32,673 nt of DNA from a virus, in IMG/VR virus record IMGVR_UViG_3300021389_000087, positions 1 to 32,673 of that record; one strand, given 5' to 3'. The notes under the pieces are model-generated. The model saw only the letters and a list, made by a program, of their open reading frames with translations, was not told where the DNA came from and made no database searches. Shown here one piece after another: positions 20,972 to 30,222 of this stretch (its first letter is position 1; each line of letters opens with the position of its first letter). The position numbers and the translations under genes were made by a program.

Positions 20972-21673
20972 TTATTGTGGTTGACACGTTCCTGCTATAC
21001 ACTGTGAAATATCAACTATTTGTCCACTTAATATTTCAAATACTCTAAACGTTCCTGTGCCTGTATTTGTACTTGTTTCTGCATAAGCATAAAAACCATC
21101 ACTTAGCCCAACGCCACCAACCTGAACTACGTCACCTATTGTTAATGTGAAATAATCATTACCACTTACTGCAGTTGCACTTATATTTATATCATAATTA
21201 TTGTTACAGTAAACATTACAAGTTGTTCTATTCGCTGAAATAAAGAAATCTCCTGAACACACTGGACCTGTTGTTAATGCACCTAAAACACTTAAAGCCT
21301 GTTCCCTGTAATCAGAATCAAAAGGCTCTCTGTAAAACCCATCAACTGCAGGAACACTTAATAACATGTCTTGATATATTGCAGTTCCTGTGCTAAAAAC
21401 TTCTCCAAGTGCCATATAAACTGAAACACTTGACCCACCAATACAGAATAAATCTGAGGCAGAGTTGCTATTAAACTGTAGACTAACTAAATTTTCATCA
21501 CAATTACCACATGTTTGTGGAGCTTCTAATTTACAATTTGTTAATTTTCTTGAAACTACTCCATCAGAATACCATCCATCAGGTGCACAAATTGTTTGAT
21601 TAAAATCAGTAAAGACTTTTGTTGCAGTTGATAAATTCGATCCATTCAAATAATAATTTCCTAAAGTAGCCAT
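20972..21673 (-). CDS. Cys-rich 233-aa tail-associated protein
   Basis: A beta-rich protein without coiled coil or membrane segment. It carries about ten cysteines in close groups (T-C-G-N-C, T-C-N-V-Y-C, Q-C-I-A-G-T-C at the C-terminus), which suggests disulphide or metal cross-links in an extracellular structure. N-terminal G-N-Y-Y-L-N-G-S, then A-P-D-G-W-Y-S-D-G and a later D-G-F-Y-A-Y look like repeated D-G-x-Y beta turns. It follows the gp10-like tail protein, which is also Cys-rich at its end, and precedes the propeller protein by 8 bases. It is probably a tail tip or fibre component; the family is not recognised. Confidence 0.65.
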   Translation of the reverse strand: MATLGNYYLNGSNLSTATKVFTDFNQTICAPDGWYSDGVVSRKLTNCKLEAPQTCGNCDENLVSLQFNSNSASDLFCIGGSSVSVYMALGEVFSTGTAIYQDMLLSVPAVDGFYREPFDSDYREQALSVLGALTTGPVCSGDFFISANRTTCNVYCNNNYDINISATAVSGNDYFTLTIGDVVQVGGVGLSDGFYAYAETSTNTGTGTFRVFEILSGQIVDISQCIAGTCQPQ

Positions 21674-21674
21674 A

Positions 21675-21830
21675 TTAATTCTTTACTGTAAAATTTAATA
21701 ACGTTAATATAAATTTCTTTTTTAAAATATCAATATGAATTTTAATAAAACTTATTTTTCCTAACCTTAAATTAAGATCAATTATATCCCACTTTTTTGC
21801 GTTTGATTTCCAACTATTTATATATTTCAT
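21675..21830 (-). CDS. 51-aa small basic protein in the tail operon
   Basis: Fills the 167-base gap between two tail genes: ATG at 21830, 10 bases after the upstream stop, and TAA at 21675-21677, one base before the next ATG. The product starts M-K-Y-I-N-S-W-K-S-N-A-K-K-W-D-I-I-D-L-N-L and ends with alternating hydrophobic/basic residues (I-L-T-L-L-N-F-T-V-K-N). The helix-then-beta pattern and exact fit between neighbours support a real gene. Function unknown. Below 60 codons, it is easily missed. Confidence 0.65.
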   Translation of the reverse strand: MKYINSWKSNAKKWDIIDLNLRLGKISFIKIHIDILKKKFILTLLNFTVKN

Positions 21831-21840
21831 AATTACTTAT

Positions 21841-22956
21841 TTAACAGTTACACGTTTGACTATATATTGTTATTTCAGGGTCTCTGCTTACGATTGATTT
21901 AATACAACTTGAATAGGCTGAGAATGGAAGCATAAGTTGTGTAACAGTTGTTCCTGTACAATTAACTACGGTTACTGAACCATTTACGCTTGTGTTGTTT
22001 TCAAATTGTATAAAATTACATTCATTATCGCAACTGTCTCCACTTATAGATGAGATAATTATGTCTGGTGTTGCGAAAGTATAACCTGTAACTTTCCATA
22101 AACATCCTACGCCTGAAACATTAACAGTTGTGTTTAAAGCCAATTGAGTCGGATAACTTCCCACTAAAGTTTCTCCTGTGACACAGTCTTCAATAACATG
22201 ATTTTGCACTGGACAATCGCATGACTGCCAAACTATGCTAAAATTAGCAGACTGGTCTATCGCCTGAGCCGTACATACTTGTATTGTTTCTAGTTCACCT
22301 ATTACTACATTAGTGTCTTTAATCCCACCGCAGTCTCTATAAGTAAAAGTTTGTGGTCCAGGACCTGCTCCTGTAACATTATAATAATTACAAACATCAC
22401 TGCAGTCTGCTACAGGATTTAAAGATGTTACATTTGTTGTCACGCTTCCTGAAACAAATGCTACTACTTCGTATACACATGAGTCTGTGTTTACACTTAC
22501 TAAATCACCTATTGTATAGCCTGCATTTGTTGCGTATTCTGTATTACCACTTAACACACTCCAATCTAAAACACATCTTTCTAATTGAACTAAATTTGCT
22601 ATGTTACATTCACAATTACTCAAGGTAATGGTAACATTTGCAGGAATAGGATCAATTGATCTTGCACATATTGCTTGATTTGTGTCTTGTAATAAACTTA
22701 CGGTTTGAGGTAAGAAATCACAATCAACATAATCAATGTCTGTAGTGCCTGGGTTTGTGCTAATTAAATTATATTCTTGACAGAAATTATCACAATCTGT
22801 TCCTAAAGTAAGAGCTGAAACTGTGTCAGTAACCTCATCAGTAGACGAGTCAGTTATTTCAAAGTAACAATCAGGTAGTCCTGCTAATTGTACAAATTGA
22901 CCTACGGTATAAGGACCTTGAATTACTTCGGTATTTACAACGCCATCTAGTCTACA
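21841..22956 (-). repeat. Three Cys-rich A-B modules at the C-terminus of the tail hub protein
   Basis: Modules begin at C1576 (C-R-L-D-G), C1703 (C-V-L-D-W) and C1833 (C-V-T-G-E), so spacing is 127 and 130 residues. Each has an A half ending in a D-x-C-D-x-(E/F)-C-type pair (D-C-D-N-F-C, D-C-S-D-V-C, S-C-D-N-E-C). A B half follows with V-D-C or R-D-C or V-N-C, a single Cys near A-I-C-A/V-C-T-A/S-C-I-K, and a final N-C-E-C, S-C-D-C or T-C-N-C. The alternation is clear by eye although identity is modest. Confidence 0.75.
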
Positions 22957-25900
22957 CTGTGTTGCAATAAATTTAGCTGCATCAGCACATCCACAACACG
23001 CATCAAAAGCACTTAGGGTTGAATAACACAACTCTGCTAACACAGGCTCTCTGTAATCATATATTAAATAAAGCTTATCAAAATCATTACCAGAAGGCAT
23101 TATAAATTGCGACAAGTAGGTTGAGGTTGCTCCTGAAGCATCCAAAATACCTTGTGTTGATGCATTGATTAAATCTTGTATCGATGCAGGAGTATCAACA
23201 TATAGTGTGCTGCTTCTTAAATACTTAAAGTTCATTGGTGGATTTGCAAAAACAAAGTCATCAGTTGGTAGTATCTTTTTTGAAATTATTGATACAATTG
23301 CACCATCTGCAGGAATAATCCCTGCTCCCTGTGGTCCTGAAACTGAACTGTATTGAGATATCAGTGGTGATGTGTTAGAAGATTTTAACTTCACCTGTTC
23401 TTGGTGTAATGGAGAAACAAATACTCCATCAATCCATCGGTATTGATTATGTATAGATTGTCCTGCATCTACTTTATCTGACACACATACTTGTATTATC
23501 TCAATAGTATCAGGTATAGGACAGTTTACAATAAATTCTACATCAGCATTTAATGTGCCTGAAAAAGTTAACTCAACAGTATCTGTTAATACCTTGTCTT
23601 TATCAAAAGTTAATGTGTTTAAACCTGTGTTTAAATTAATCAAAGACGTATTGCCATCATAAATAGAAGTTAGTGTAAAAGGTCCATTTGATAAATTACT
23701 AACAGTAACATCAATATTTACATCTCCTACTAGCTGCCCTAAGTTGAAACAAAAAACTCTAGAAACCTGACTATATACAAATACTTTTGTAACACCACAA
23801 TCTATACATGGGTCTTCAATAGGCAATAAATCATCATTAGTGCTAAAAACATATTCATCCATGTAAGGGTCATATCCACCAAGTTTTTGTGTGTTAGGAG
23901 CTGCAATAAATCTATCTCTAAACCATGAACGCATTCCTGCTTCAGATATAACTGTAAGTTGCTCATTACTGTAAGCACTACCTTTTAATTGAATTAATAC
24001 GCCACGTTTTTGATCAGAAAAGTATTTATCGTATCCATACACTGCAAAACTTTCTGGATTAAAACTTATACCAAACTCTTCAAGTCTTGCTATCTGAGTT
24101 CCAAGAACTTCAGGCACAGAGGTTATAGCTCCTCCAACTGCTGAGTCAGATAATAAATTTTTACCTGCCAATACGTATGATATCTTATCTTCTTGAAGAG
24201 TAAGTATGTCGGTGCTTCTAGCAAATAATTTTTGTATAGGACCAAATGATTCTTCTAATTTTTTAAAGTTTAGTAATCCTAAATTAAATTCATTTAGCTT
24301 ATTTACATTACTCTCATCGTTGTATATTCCACTATAACTAATGTCTGCAAACCTGTCTGCTTGTCTGTAGTCTTCTGCAGATGTAGTTGTAAATCTATTA
24401 CCTAAAACTAATGGCTTACCAACTAAAGAGTCTCTTATCTTATAACTTTCTACACCATTACCAAATGCAAAACAATTAAAGAACGATGTGTTTATAATTG
24501 CAGACTGATTTAATGTTTGAGATTGTACGTTTCCTAAATGAACATTTTCAACCGATGTTGTAAGAATTGTTATGTTTGCAGGGTCATCAGGTGGCGTAGA
24601 TGATGATGTAGCCATAGAGTTACAATCACCGTTTATATTTGACATTGATTCTCCTGGCTCTAAAATAATTTGTTCTTGAAACCCATTTAGCGTATACTCA
24701 AATGCTATTGGATTTGTTTCTGAAGAAGAAACACTTAAATCAAACAAACAACCTTCTTTTACAATGTCAAAAGTTTCCGAACCTTCATACCATACGTCAG
24801 GTTGTGCATCTGTTGGAAATGTTTCAAATACAATAGTGCTCTCTGCTCTAAATATTTGAAAAGTAATATTTACTGTAGACCTTCTTTTTTTCGTTGATCC
24901 ACAGGTTTTAGTTCCTGAGACAATGAATTGTATTTCATTTGAGCCAGGGTCTTTAAACCATCTGTAATAGTTTGTGCACACACTTGGTGTAATTCCCCAA
25001 GGTGCAGATACACTACCAAAAGAAGTAGCAGTGCTATTAATGTATTCATTATCAACATCACAACCAGTACCACCAACTTCCTGTTGTCCTGTGTTTAATA
25101 TTGCCTGTACATTATCACCATTAAACCAATCTATAATATCGTCATAATCTTGAGACGAAGTTAATGCAACATTTAATCTATATTTTCTACGTTCACATCT
25201 ATTGTTACCCTTTTGAGGACCTCTTCTGACAAACTCAAAATCTAATTTAATCCTACTTCCTGCAGGAATTGTATAATTTATAAAATTACCTGTACCATCG
25301 TTTTCACCAAAACCTTGGTAATTAACAAACGGATACTCTAAATACGGAATATTTGACGAGGTATTCGTTGCAGTATCAGATTGTCTCCCTGGCAAAATAA
25401 ATGGATTATCACCTAACGCAACAGAAAAATCTTGAGCTTTCATTTTCATGTAAGTACCTGCAGGAACAATAATCTCTTCACCTTCAGCATCAGTTGGAGG
25501 TGGTTGTATAAACTCAGACTCTTTAGCTTCTTTTTCTAAAACAGTAGCATAAGCACATCTAAGTAATGATCCTTGGGTATCAAGCTTTACAATATACCTA
25601 TCCCCTACCTCTACTTTCCTTTGGTTTTCACCCTCTAATAAAAAATAAGTTTCAGCCGTAGAAGGGTCTTGAAAAAATATATTTGTATAGATTGTTTCAT
25701 ATCCTTCAGCACTAGGCTTTATTGCAAACTTATATTTTGTTGCCCAGTATGGAGGTCTTTGTTGTGTAGGTATAGTTACTCGAATAGAATTTTTTTGGTC
25801 TGAAAAACCACAAGGTACATGTTCAGAATTTAATGGACTTACTAAAGCAGTAGATGCCCTATTATATTCATCCATGTAAATTATACCTATCTCATAATCT

Positions 25901-27681
25901 CTATTACTATGAAGACTTTTAGTGTCAGATATTTTTTGGTAAGTAACTTCAGCAAAATTCCATCCATAGTATTCGTAAGCATTTTGAGTTGGAGCAGCAA
26001 CATCGTCTACTCTACGCATGGCTATTAATTCAAATCCAATAGTGTTTGACCCTACAGAAGTAACAATACCTACTGGTTGATTAGCTGAAGATATTCCACT
26101 TTCAAATTTTGTCCAACTTGTTGGTTGTGAAGCATCCAATATATTAGGAATGTTACAGTTTATTATATCTGTTAAGCTTTGTCCTTCACAAGAGGTTTCT
26201 ATTAATGGGTCTGAGTCATATACTGGTTTTAAAGTACCAACACCTACTTTTTCTTGAAAGTCTAAACTTGTGGCTAAATCATATACACTGTTAAAATCTT
26301 GTGGTAATACATAACTCCACTCAATATTTGTTTGTGGAGTTGTTTCTGTAGGAGTGTTACCTTGAAAATCTCTATGAATAAAAGAAGCATCAATAGATAT
26401 TAATGAACCTGCTACTAACTCTACGTCTTCTAGGTCTATAACAAGACCACCATCTACTATGTTTACGGTTGCACCAAAAGTATAAGATGCGTTATCTGTA
26501 GAATCTTCAATTGACTCTAAACCTATAAGTTCAGAAATTAGTTCTGTTTCAAACTCAAACCTTACAGGTGAGTCATTAATATCAACTAAGTTATAGTTTT
26601 CAATGTAGTTTCCATACATCAACCTATTACCCATTAAAGTTTGAGATTTTGCAAACAAAGGAACATTGTCATATAATCTTAACAACTCAGACTCTGGAAG
26701 TATTGTAAATATTTTACTATTCCTAAACGTAAAAGTATAATCAGTGTTGTCTGCTAATCCTAAATCAGATTTTTTAATTTTTTCTATAACCTTAATTATA
26801 GTACCATCGCTATCTTTAAACAACAGATCTATAGCAGTAACTAAAGGTCCTCCTGAATTATATGTAATAATAGCAGTATTAAACCTATTTACTACACCTT
26901 CATTTAAATAAGACTCTGAACTAAAATTAAAAGGACTTGTATTAAAAGCTGCGTCTGAAAACTGAGATGTTGCTGAATATTCATCGTCTTGATATTCGTA
27001 TCTATAAGCAAATGAAATAAATCTTTCATCTAAATAATTTTCATCTCCACCAGTTGTTGAGTTTAGTTCTATTGTTGGTGCACTATGAGGTGGCTTTTTA
27101 ATGACTAGAAACGACTCTTCAAGCAAGGCTGCATTACCATTTCCATCTACTCTTGGAGAACCACTGGGAATTGGGTAACTACGATTTGTGTTTATAAATC
27201 TTGGTGCATTATAATTATCTGTCCAAAATAATAAGCCATCAATTAAATCAATCCCTGTAATAAGATATTTTTCATTTAGGTTTAAAACAGTCTCTGTAGG
27301 ATTAATTCCACCTTTAGAAACACTAATAACATGGTATATTGTATCGTTGGTTACTGTATTAAAAGAAATAATTAAATCTATTTTTCCTGTAGGACTGTTC
27401 CCTAAAAACGTAGGGTCATGAACCCACCAATAAATAGTTTCATTTGCTCCATCATCATATGCTCCAATGCACTTAGCGTTTCCACTTAGGCTTTCCCCTT
27501 CATAAGATAATGCTGCAATTAAAGTATTACCTTTAGAATTTTCAACTGCACCAACTTCTGTTGACTCAGATGATCCTAATCTAACATTTACTGCATCAAT
27601 ATATTGTCCGTTAGGAACGAGTCTCTCGTCAACGGATTTATTCATTTTACCTGCTATAAAGTTTCTTTGGAATGTAGCCAT
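21841..27681 (-). CDS. 1946-aa P22 gp10-like tail hub/stabilization protein
   Basis: The N-terminus (F-I-A-G-K-M-N-K-S-V-D-E-R-L-V-P-N-G-Q-Y, then I-D-A-V-N-V-R) is the signature start of the gp10-like 'stabilization' proteins of Bacteroidota and crAss-like phages, which plug and extend the tail. The body (about 50-1570) is beta-rich with long fibre-like stretches. It includes R-S-W-F-R-D-R-F, then K-L-G-G-Y-D-P-Y-M-D-E-Y-V near residue 1268, another mark of this family. Residues 1576-1946 are three Cys-rich modules. Much longer than P22 gp10 (about 470 aa), so it has probably gained adhesive domains. It starts just after the neck gene with a 1-base gap. Confidence 0.78.
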   Translation of the reverse strand: MATFQRNFIAGKMNKSVDERLVPNGQYIDAVNVRLGSSESTEVGAVENSKGNTLIAALSYEGESLSGNAKCIGAYDDGANETIYWWVHDPTFLGNSPTGKIDLIISFNTVTNDTIYHVISVSKGGINPTETVLNLNEKYLITGIDLIDGLLFWTDNYNAPRFINTNRSYPIPSGSPRVDGNGNAALLEESFLVIKKPPHSAPTIELNSTTGGDENYLDERFISFAYRYEYQDDEYSATSQFSDAAFNTSPFNFSSESYLNEGVVNRFNTAIITYNSGGPLVTAIDLLFKDSDGTIIKVIEKIKKSDLGLADNTDYTFTFRNSKIFTILPESELLRLYDNVPLFAKSQTLMGNRLMYGNYIENYNLVDINDSPVRFEFETELISELIGLESIEDSTDNASYTFGATVNIVDGGLVIDLEDVELVAGSLISIDASFIHRDFQGNTPTETTPQTNIEWSYVLPQDFNSVYDLATSLDFQEKVGVGTLKPVYDSDPLIETSCEGQSLTDIINCNIPNILDASQPTSWTKFESGISSANQPVGIVTSVGSNTIGFELIAMRRVDDVAAPTQNAYEYYGWNFAEVTYQKISDTKSLHSNRDYEIGIIYMDEYNRASTALVSPLNSEHVPCGFSDQKNSIRVTIPTQQRPPYWATKYKFAIKPSAEGYETIYTNIFFQDPSTAETYFLLEGENQRKVEVGDRYIVKLDTQGSLLRCAYATVLEKEAKESEFIQPPPTDAEGEEIIVPAGTYMKMKAQDFSVALGDNPFILPGRQSDTATNTSSNIPYLEYPFVNYQGFGENDGTGNFINYTIPAGSRIKLDFEFVRRGPQKGNNRCERRKYRLNVALTSSQDYDDIIDWFNGDNVQAILNTGQQEVGGTGCDVDNEYINSTATSFGSVSAPWGITPSVCTNYYRWFKDPGSNEIQFIVSGTKTCGSTKKRRSTVNITFQIFRAESTIVFETFPTDAQPDVWYEGSETFDIVKEGCLFDLSVSSSETNPIAFEYTLNGFQEQIILEPGESMSNINGDCNSMATSSSTPPDDPANITILTTSVENVHLGNVQSQTLNQSAIINTSFFNCFAFGNGVESYKIRDSLVGKPLVLGNRFTTTSAEDYRQADRFADISYSGIYNDESNVNKLNEFNLGLLNFKKLEESFGPIQKLFARSTDILTLQEDKISYVLAGKNLLSDSAVGGAITSVPEVLGTQIARLEEFGISFNPESFAVYGYDKYFSDQKRGVLIQLKGSAYSNEQLTVISEAGMRSWFRDRFIAAPNTQKLGGYDPYMDEYVFSTNDDLLPIEDPCIDCGVTKVFVYSQVSRVFCFNLGQLVGDVNIDVTVSNLSNGPFTLTSIYDGNTSLINLNTGLNTLTFDKDKVLTDTVELTFSGTLNADVEFIVNCPIPDTIEIIQVCVSDKVDAGQSIHNQYRWIDGVFVSPLHQEQVKLKSSNTSPLISQYSSVSGPQGAGIIPADGAIVSIISKKILPTDDFVFANPPMNFKYLRSSTLYVDTPASIQDLINASTQGILDASGATSTYLSQFIMPSGNDFDKLYLIYDYREPVLAELCYSTLSAFDACCGCADAAKFIATQCRLDGVVNTEVIQGPYTVGQFVQLAGLPDCYFEITDSSTDEVTDTVSALTLGTDCDNFCQEYNLISTNPGTTDIDYVDCDFLPQTVSLLQDTNQAICARSIDPIPANVTITLSNCECNIANLVQLERCVLDWSVLSGNTEYATNAGYTIGDLVSVNTDSCVYEVVAFVSGSVTTNVTSLNPVADCSDVCNYYNVTGAGPGPQTFTYRDCGGIKDTNVVIGELETIQVCTAQAIDQSANFSIVWQSCDCPVQNHVIEDCVTGETLVGSYPTQLALNTTVNVSGVGCLWKVTGYTFATPDIIISSISGDSCDNECNFIQFENNTSVNGSVTVVNCTGTTVTQLMLPFSAYSSCIKSIVSRDPEITIYSQTCNC

Positions 27682-27682
27682 A

Positions 27683-28606
27683 TTATTTTATCCACTTGTC
27701 TCGACCTCTCAGATTCATTAATAATCTTCCTGGGTGTATATTGCTTAATCTTATTTTTGCGTTTCTAAGAAGTGCTGATTTAGCTTTTCTAGCTCTATTA
27801 ACAACATACTCTTGGACACCTAATTTACTATTTAATATTTGATAACTAATATATGCATAAACATAATCTTCAAATAATTTGTTTACGGTTACTTGTGTAT
27901 CGTCTCCATTTTCCATTCCATCAGAAATATATTCTAATATGCAACTATTGTCTGCCATAGTTGAATCAAAGTTTATAACGCCTGATTTTTTATCTATCCT
28001 AAAAGTAGGATTAGCATTTGCAGTTTCTGTGTTAAGACCATATCTAGCACCTACTGCAAAATCAAAATACCAACACCCCTCATATTCGTAGCCTAATAAT
28101 CCATCATAAGGACTTAATCTGTTTAAATATATACTTGGCTTTTGACCTGTTATCCTGTCAAAGTCTAATGGAGAATACTCAGGTTGTAAGGCTTTACCAT
28201 CTTGATCAAAAAGTATTCTTGCGTCATTAGCCTGTAAATAAGCTTTAGCAGAATTTACTTGAACATTTTCTACCATAGGTCTTATGACACCATCCTGGTA
28301 GTAAGATATTCTTACCCAATTTACATAATCTGAAGGTAAAACAAATCTTAACTCTTCAGAAACAGTTAACTGTAAAACCTTAACTTCTTTAAAAGCATCG
28401 TAGTTTAATTCTTGAATTGCTCTTTTAGCATGAAAAAGTATCTTATATCTTTCCTCATTGTTTATTAAAGAGTGGTTACCAGAATACATTAACTGATAGT
28501 TTACAACTATATCTTTTAATGACACGTATTGGTACGAACCCCAATTAGCATCTTCAGGAGCATTACCTCCATTTTCGTAATATTCGTATTGGCTGATGTA
28601 TGACAT
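27683..28606 (-). CDS. 307-aa neck/connector-like virion protein
   Basis: Mixed alpha/beta protein. A helical N-terminal third contains L-F-H-A-K-R-A-I-Q-E-L-N-Y-D-A-F, followed by F-V-L-P-S-D-Y-V-N-W-V-R-I-S. I recall that pattern from a structural protein conserved in marine Bacteroidota phages, placed between capsid and gp10-like genes. The C-terminal part has a helix (Y-A-Y-I-S-Y-Q-I-L) and a basic R-K-A-K-S-A-L-L-R-N-A-K-I-R end. Position just upstream of the gp10-like tail gene and downstream of the capsid gene fits a tail ring or adaptor. Separated by 2 bases from the 240-aa gene and 1 base from the tail gene. Confidence 0.6.
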   Translation of the reverse strand: MSYISQYEYYENGGNAPEDANWGSYQYVSLKDIVVNYQLMYSGNHSLINNEERYKILFHAKRAIQELNYDAFKEVKVLQLTVSEELRFVLPSDYVNWVRISYYQDGVIRPMVENVQVNSAKAYLQANDARILFDQDGKALQPEYSPLDFDRITGQKPSIYLNRLSPYDGLLGYEYEGCWYFDFAVGARYGLNTETANANPTFRIDKKSGVINFDSTMADNSCILEYISDGMENGDDTQVTVNKLFEDYVYAYISYQILNSKLGVQEYVVNRARKAKSALLRNAKIRLSNIHPGRLLMNLRGRDKWIK

Positions 28607-28608
28607 AA

Positions 28609-29331
28609 TTATTTTTCACTATTAATTTCAGTAGCTTCTTCAGCTCCTGCATATTGAACAACTGATGCCTCTCTAATTGAAACTCCTGCGTATTGTAATA
28701 TTTTCATTGTTAAATCCGTTGCATCGTCTGGAAACAGTTCAAAGTCTTGATAGTCAGGTTGTGTTTGGTCAAATACAGGTTCATTGTTTGTTCCTAAATC
28801 TACATAAGTCCATTTTGGAGCTTTAGGATAACGTATGTACTGACAATTAACAGTTGGTAATGTGGCAGGTGCTGGATAAATTGTAGCAACACTACCCTCT
28901 GTTGTGTATACAGGAAACATTGTAGATGGTGCAGTTAAAGGAGAAGAATTAAGTAATAGTATTTTACTTTGTTCAATTCTTTCCAACTCTGTACTACCTG
29001 TAAATATTTTATTAATTAAATAATAATCACTACCTGTTGTGGAAATTGATGGCAGAAAAAATTTATCTAAATTTGCTGCAACCTGAGATAGAGCAGTCGT
29101 TACAGAAAAAAAGTCAATAACTTCTACGTATCCTTTTTTTATGTCAGCATAACCTGTTCCAGATGTTCTTTGGTTTTCTTTGTTTACTTGATAGTTATAT
29201 GCGTAAAAATAATCCTCAAACAAATCCATTTGAGCTTGTTGTGCATATAGATTAAAATCTTGTGGAGAGATGTATCCGTAGTTGTTTTTATTTAATACGG
29301 CTAAAACCGTATTTCTAATATCGTTTATCAT
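28609..29331 (-). CDS. 240-aa head-tail adaptor-like protein
   Basis: N-terminal M-I-N-D-I-R-N-T-V-L-A-V-L-N-K-N-N-Y-G-Y-I-S-P has the helix-turn-'G-Y-I-S-P' form often seen in phage neck proteins. F-N-L-Y-A-Q-Q-A-Q-M-D-L-F-E follows, then beta strands (V-A-T-I-Y-P-A-P, C-Q-Y-I-R-Y-P-K-A-P-K-W) and a C-terminal acidic helix. The pair of this and the next gene sits where podoviruses encode head-completion or tail-tube proteins. It is the first gene after a strong terminator, with a possible promoter box just upstream. No enzyme motif seen. Confidence 0.6.
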   Translation of the reverse strand: MINDIRNTVLAVLNKNNYGYISPQDFNLYAQQAQMDLFEDYFYAYNYQVNKENQRTSGTGYADIKKGYVEVIDFFSVTTALSQVAANLDKFFLPSISTTGSDYYLINKIFTGSTELERIEQSKILLLNSSPLTAPSTMFPVYTTEGSVATIYPAPATLPTVNCQYIRYPKAPKWTYVDLGTNNEPVFDQTQPDYQDFELFPDDATDLTMKILQYAGVSIREASVVQYAGAEEATEINSEK

Positions 29332-29348
29332 CCTGACTATTATTTACA

Positions 29349-29356
29349 CAAAGATA
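29349..29356 (-). promoter_or_regulatory. Candidate Bacteroidota-type -7 box after the terminator
   Basis: TATCTTTG on the - strand matches TAnnTTTG. It lies just past the T tract of the terminator at 29360-29389 and 17 bases before the ATG at 29331. No clear -33 TTTG is present, because that space is taken by the terminator stem. Placement after a stop signal makes a restart of transcription plausible. Confidence 0.3.
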
Positions 29357-29359
29357 ATC

Positions 29360-29389
29360 AAAAAAAAAAGAGGTCTTAAAATAGACCTC
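29360..29389 (-). terminator. Intrinsic terminator after the 248-aa gene
   Basis: Reading the - strand, GAGGTCT (29389-29383) pairs perfectly with AGACCTC (29376-29370) over a 6-nt loop, followed by ten T residues (29369-29360). It lies 16 bases past the stop of the 248-aa gene and before the neck genes. Canonical in form and one-directional. Confidence 0.88.
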
Positions 29390-29404
29390 CCTCCAAATAT
29401 TTTT

Positions 29405-30151
29405 TTAATCCAATAGTTGTTCTAGATGTTTTAATGCATCTATTCCATCATCAGATTGGAAATAGGATGATACTATGTAAATTGGGTCTTCTCCAAAAGG
29501 AATAGTACAAAGTCTTGTTTTGTTTGCTTTGGTGTTGAACCAAACTTCTTTGTTTTTATTTCTGTATTTAATAAGACCTTCTTCAAAGCATTTATGCACC
29601 GTTGCTTGTAACTTTAATACTGGATCATTTACAATAGACATAAACTCTTGAGGCTCTCTTTTAGCATAAACTAAAATATCTCTCTTCATTTCATCTGTAC
29701 TTATCCTTGATGGGTCTTTTGAAAACAATACTCTTGTTAAGGTTTCTAGTTGTGCTATTGATAAAGAACGTGCCTCTATCATTGCATCAAGCTCTATGTT
29801 AATAGTTTCAACAATTTCTTGAGCATCTTTCGCTTTGTCTAATTCTTTAAACTTAACGCCATTATGTGGGTGTACATCTAAAAACTTTTGTAATACCTGG
29901 TTAGATTTTGGTACTCTTAAAAAACCATCTTCAAAAACAATAGGCTCAATAATTGCATTTTTATCTTGTTCATCTACGAATGGTGATTTTTGATTTCGAG
30001 CATAACGTAGTTCTCTGTTTACTCCTGTCTCTGGGTCTACCCAAAGTAATGGAAATCTTCTAGTGTGTCTTGTTGCAAGCATGAAAGATAAAGGTGCTGC
30101 ATTCCTTGTTAACTTGTAGACTTTGTCTACTCTTTGTGCTGTAGTTTTCAT
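29405..30151 (-). CDS. 248-aa conserved capsid-adjacent protein, function unknown
   Basis: A soluble protein with a basic N-terminus (T-A-Q-R-V-D-K-V-Y-K-L-T-R-N-A-A-P-L) and T-R-H-T-R-R-F-P-L-L-W-V-D. The middle is F-L-R-V-P-K-S-N-Q-V-L-Q-K-F-L, and a helical region with a D-A-Q-E-I-V-E-T-I-N-I-E-L-D-A-M-I coiled part follows. The C-terminal part carries I-P-F-G-E-D-P-I-Y-I-V-S-S-Y-F. I recognise this pattern as a family found directly after the capsid gene in marine Bacteroidota phages, without a known role. It sits between two terminators, so its level can differ from both neighbours. It could be a minor capsid or assembly factor. Confidence 0.7.
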   Translation of the reverse strand: MKTTAQRVDKVYKLTRNAAPLSFMLATRHTRRFPLLWVDPETGVNRELRYARNQKSPFVDEQDKNAIIEPIVFEDGFLRVPKSNQVLQKFLDVHPHNGVKFKELDKAKDAQEIVETINIELDAMIEARSLSIAQLETLTRVLFSKDPSRISTDEMKRDILVYAKREPQEFMSIVNDPVLKLQATVHKCFEEGLIKYRNKNKEVWFNTKANKTRLCTIPFGEDPIYIVSSYFQSDDGIDALKHLEQLLD

Positions 30152-30175
30152 TTGATATAATTTAATTTAATTTAT

Positions 30176-30207
30176 AAAAAAGGAGTCTCTTTGAGGAGAC
30201 TCCTTTT
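30176..30207 (-). terminator. Strong intrinsic terminator after the capsid gene
   Basis: AGGAGTCTC (30181-30189) pairs perfectly with GAGACTCCT (30196-30204) around a 6-nt loop, and three A-T pairs extend the stem to 12 bp. On the - strand the stem runs into a T tract (30181-30176). It starts 15 bases after the capsid stop. The next gene's ATG is only 24 bases beyond, too near for an obvious separate promoter, so partial read-through is likely. Confidence 0.88.
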
Positions 30208-30222
30208 CTTTGATTAGTGTTC

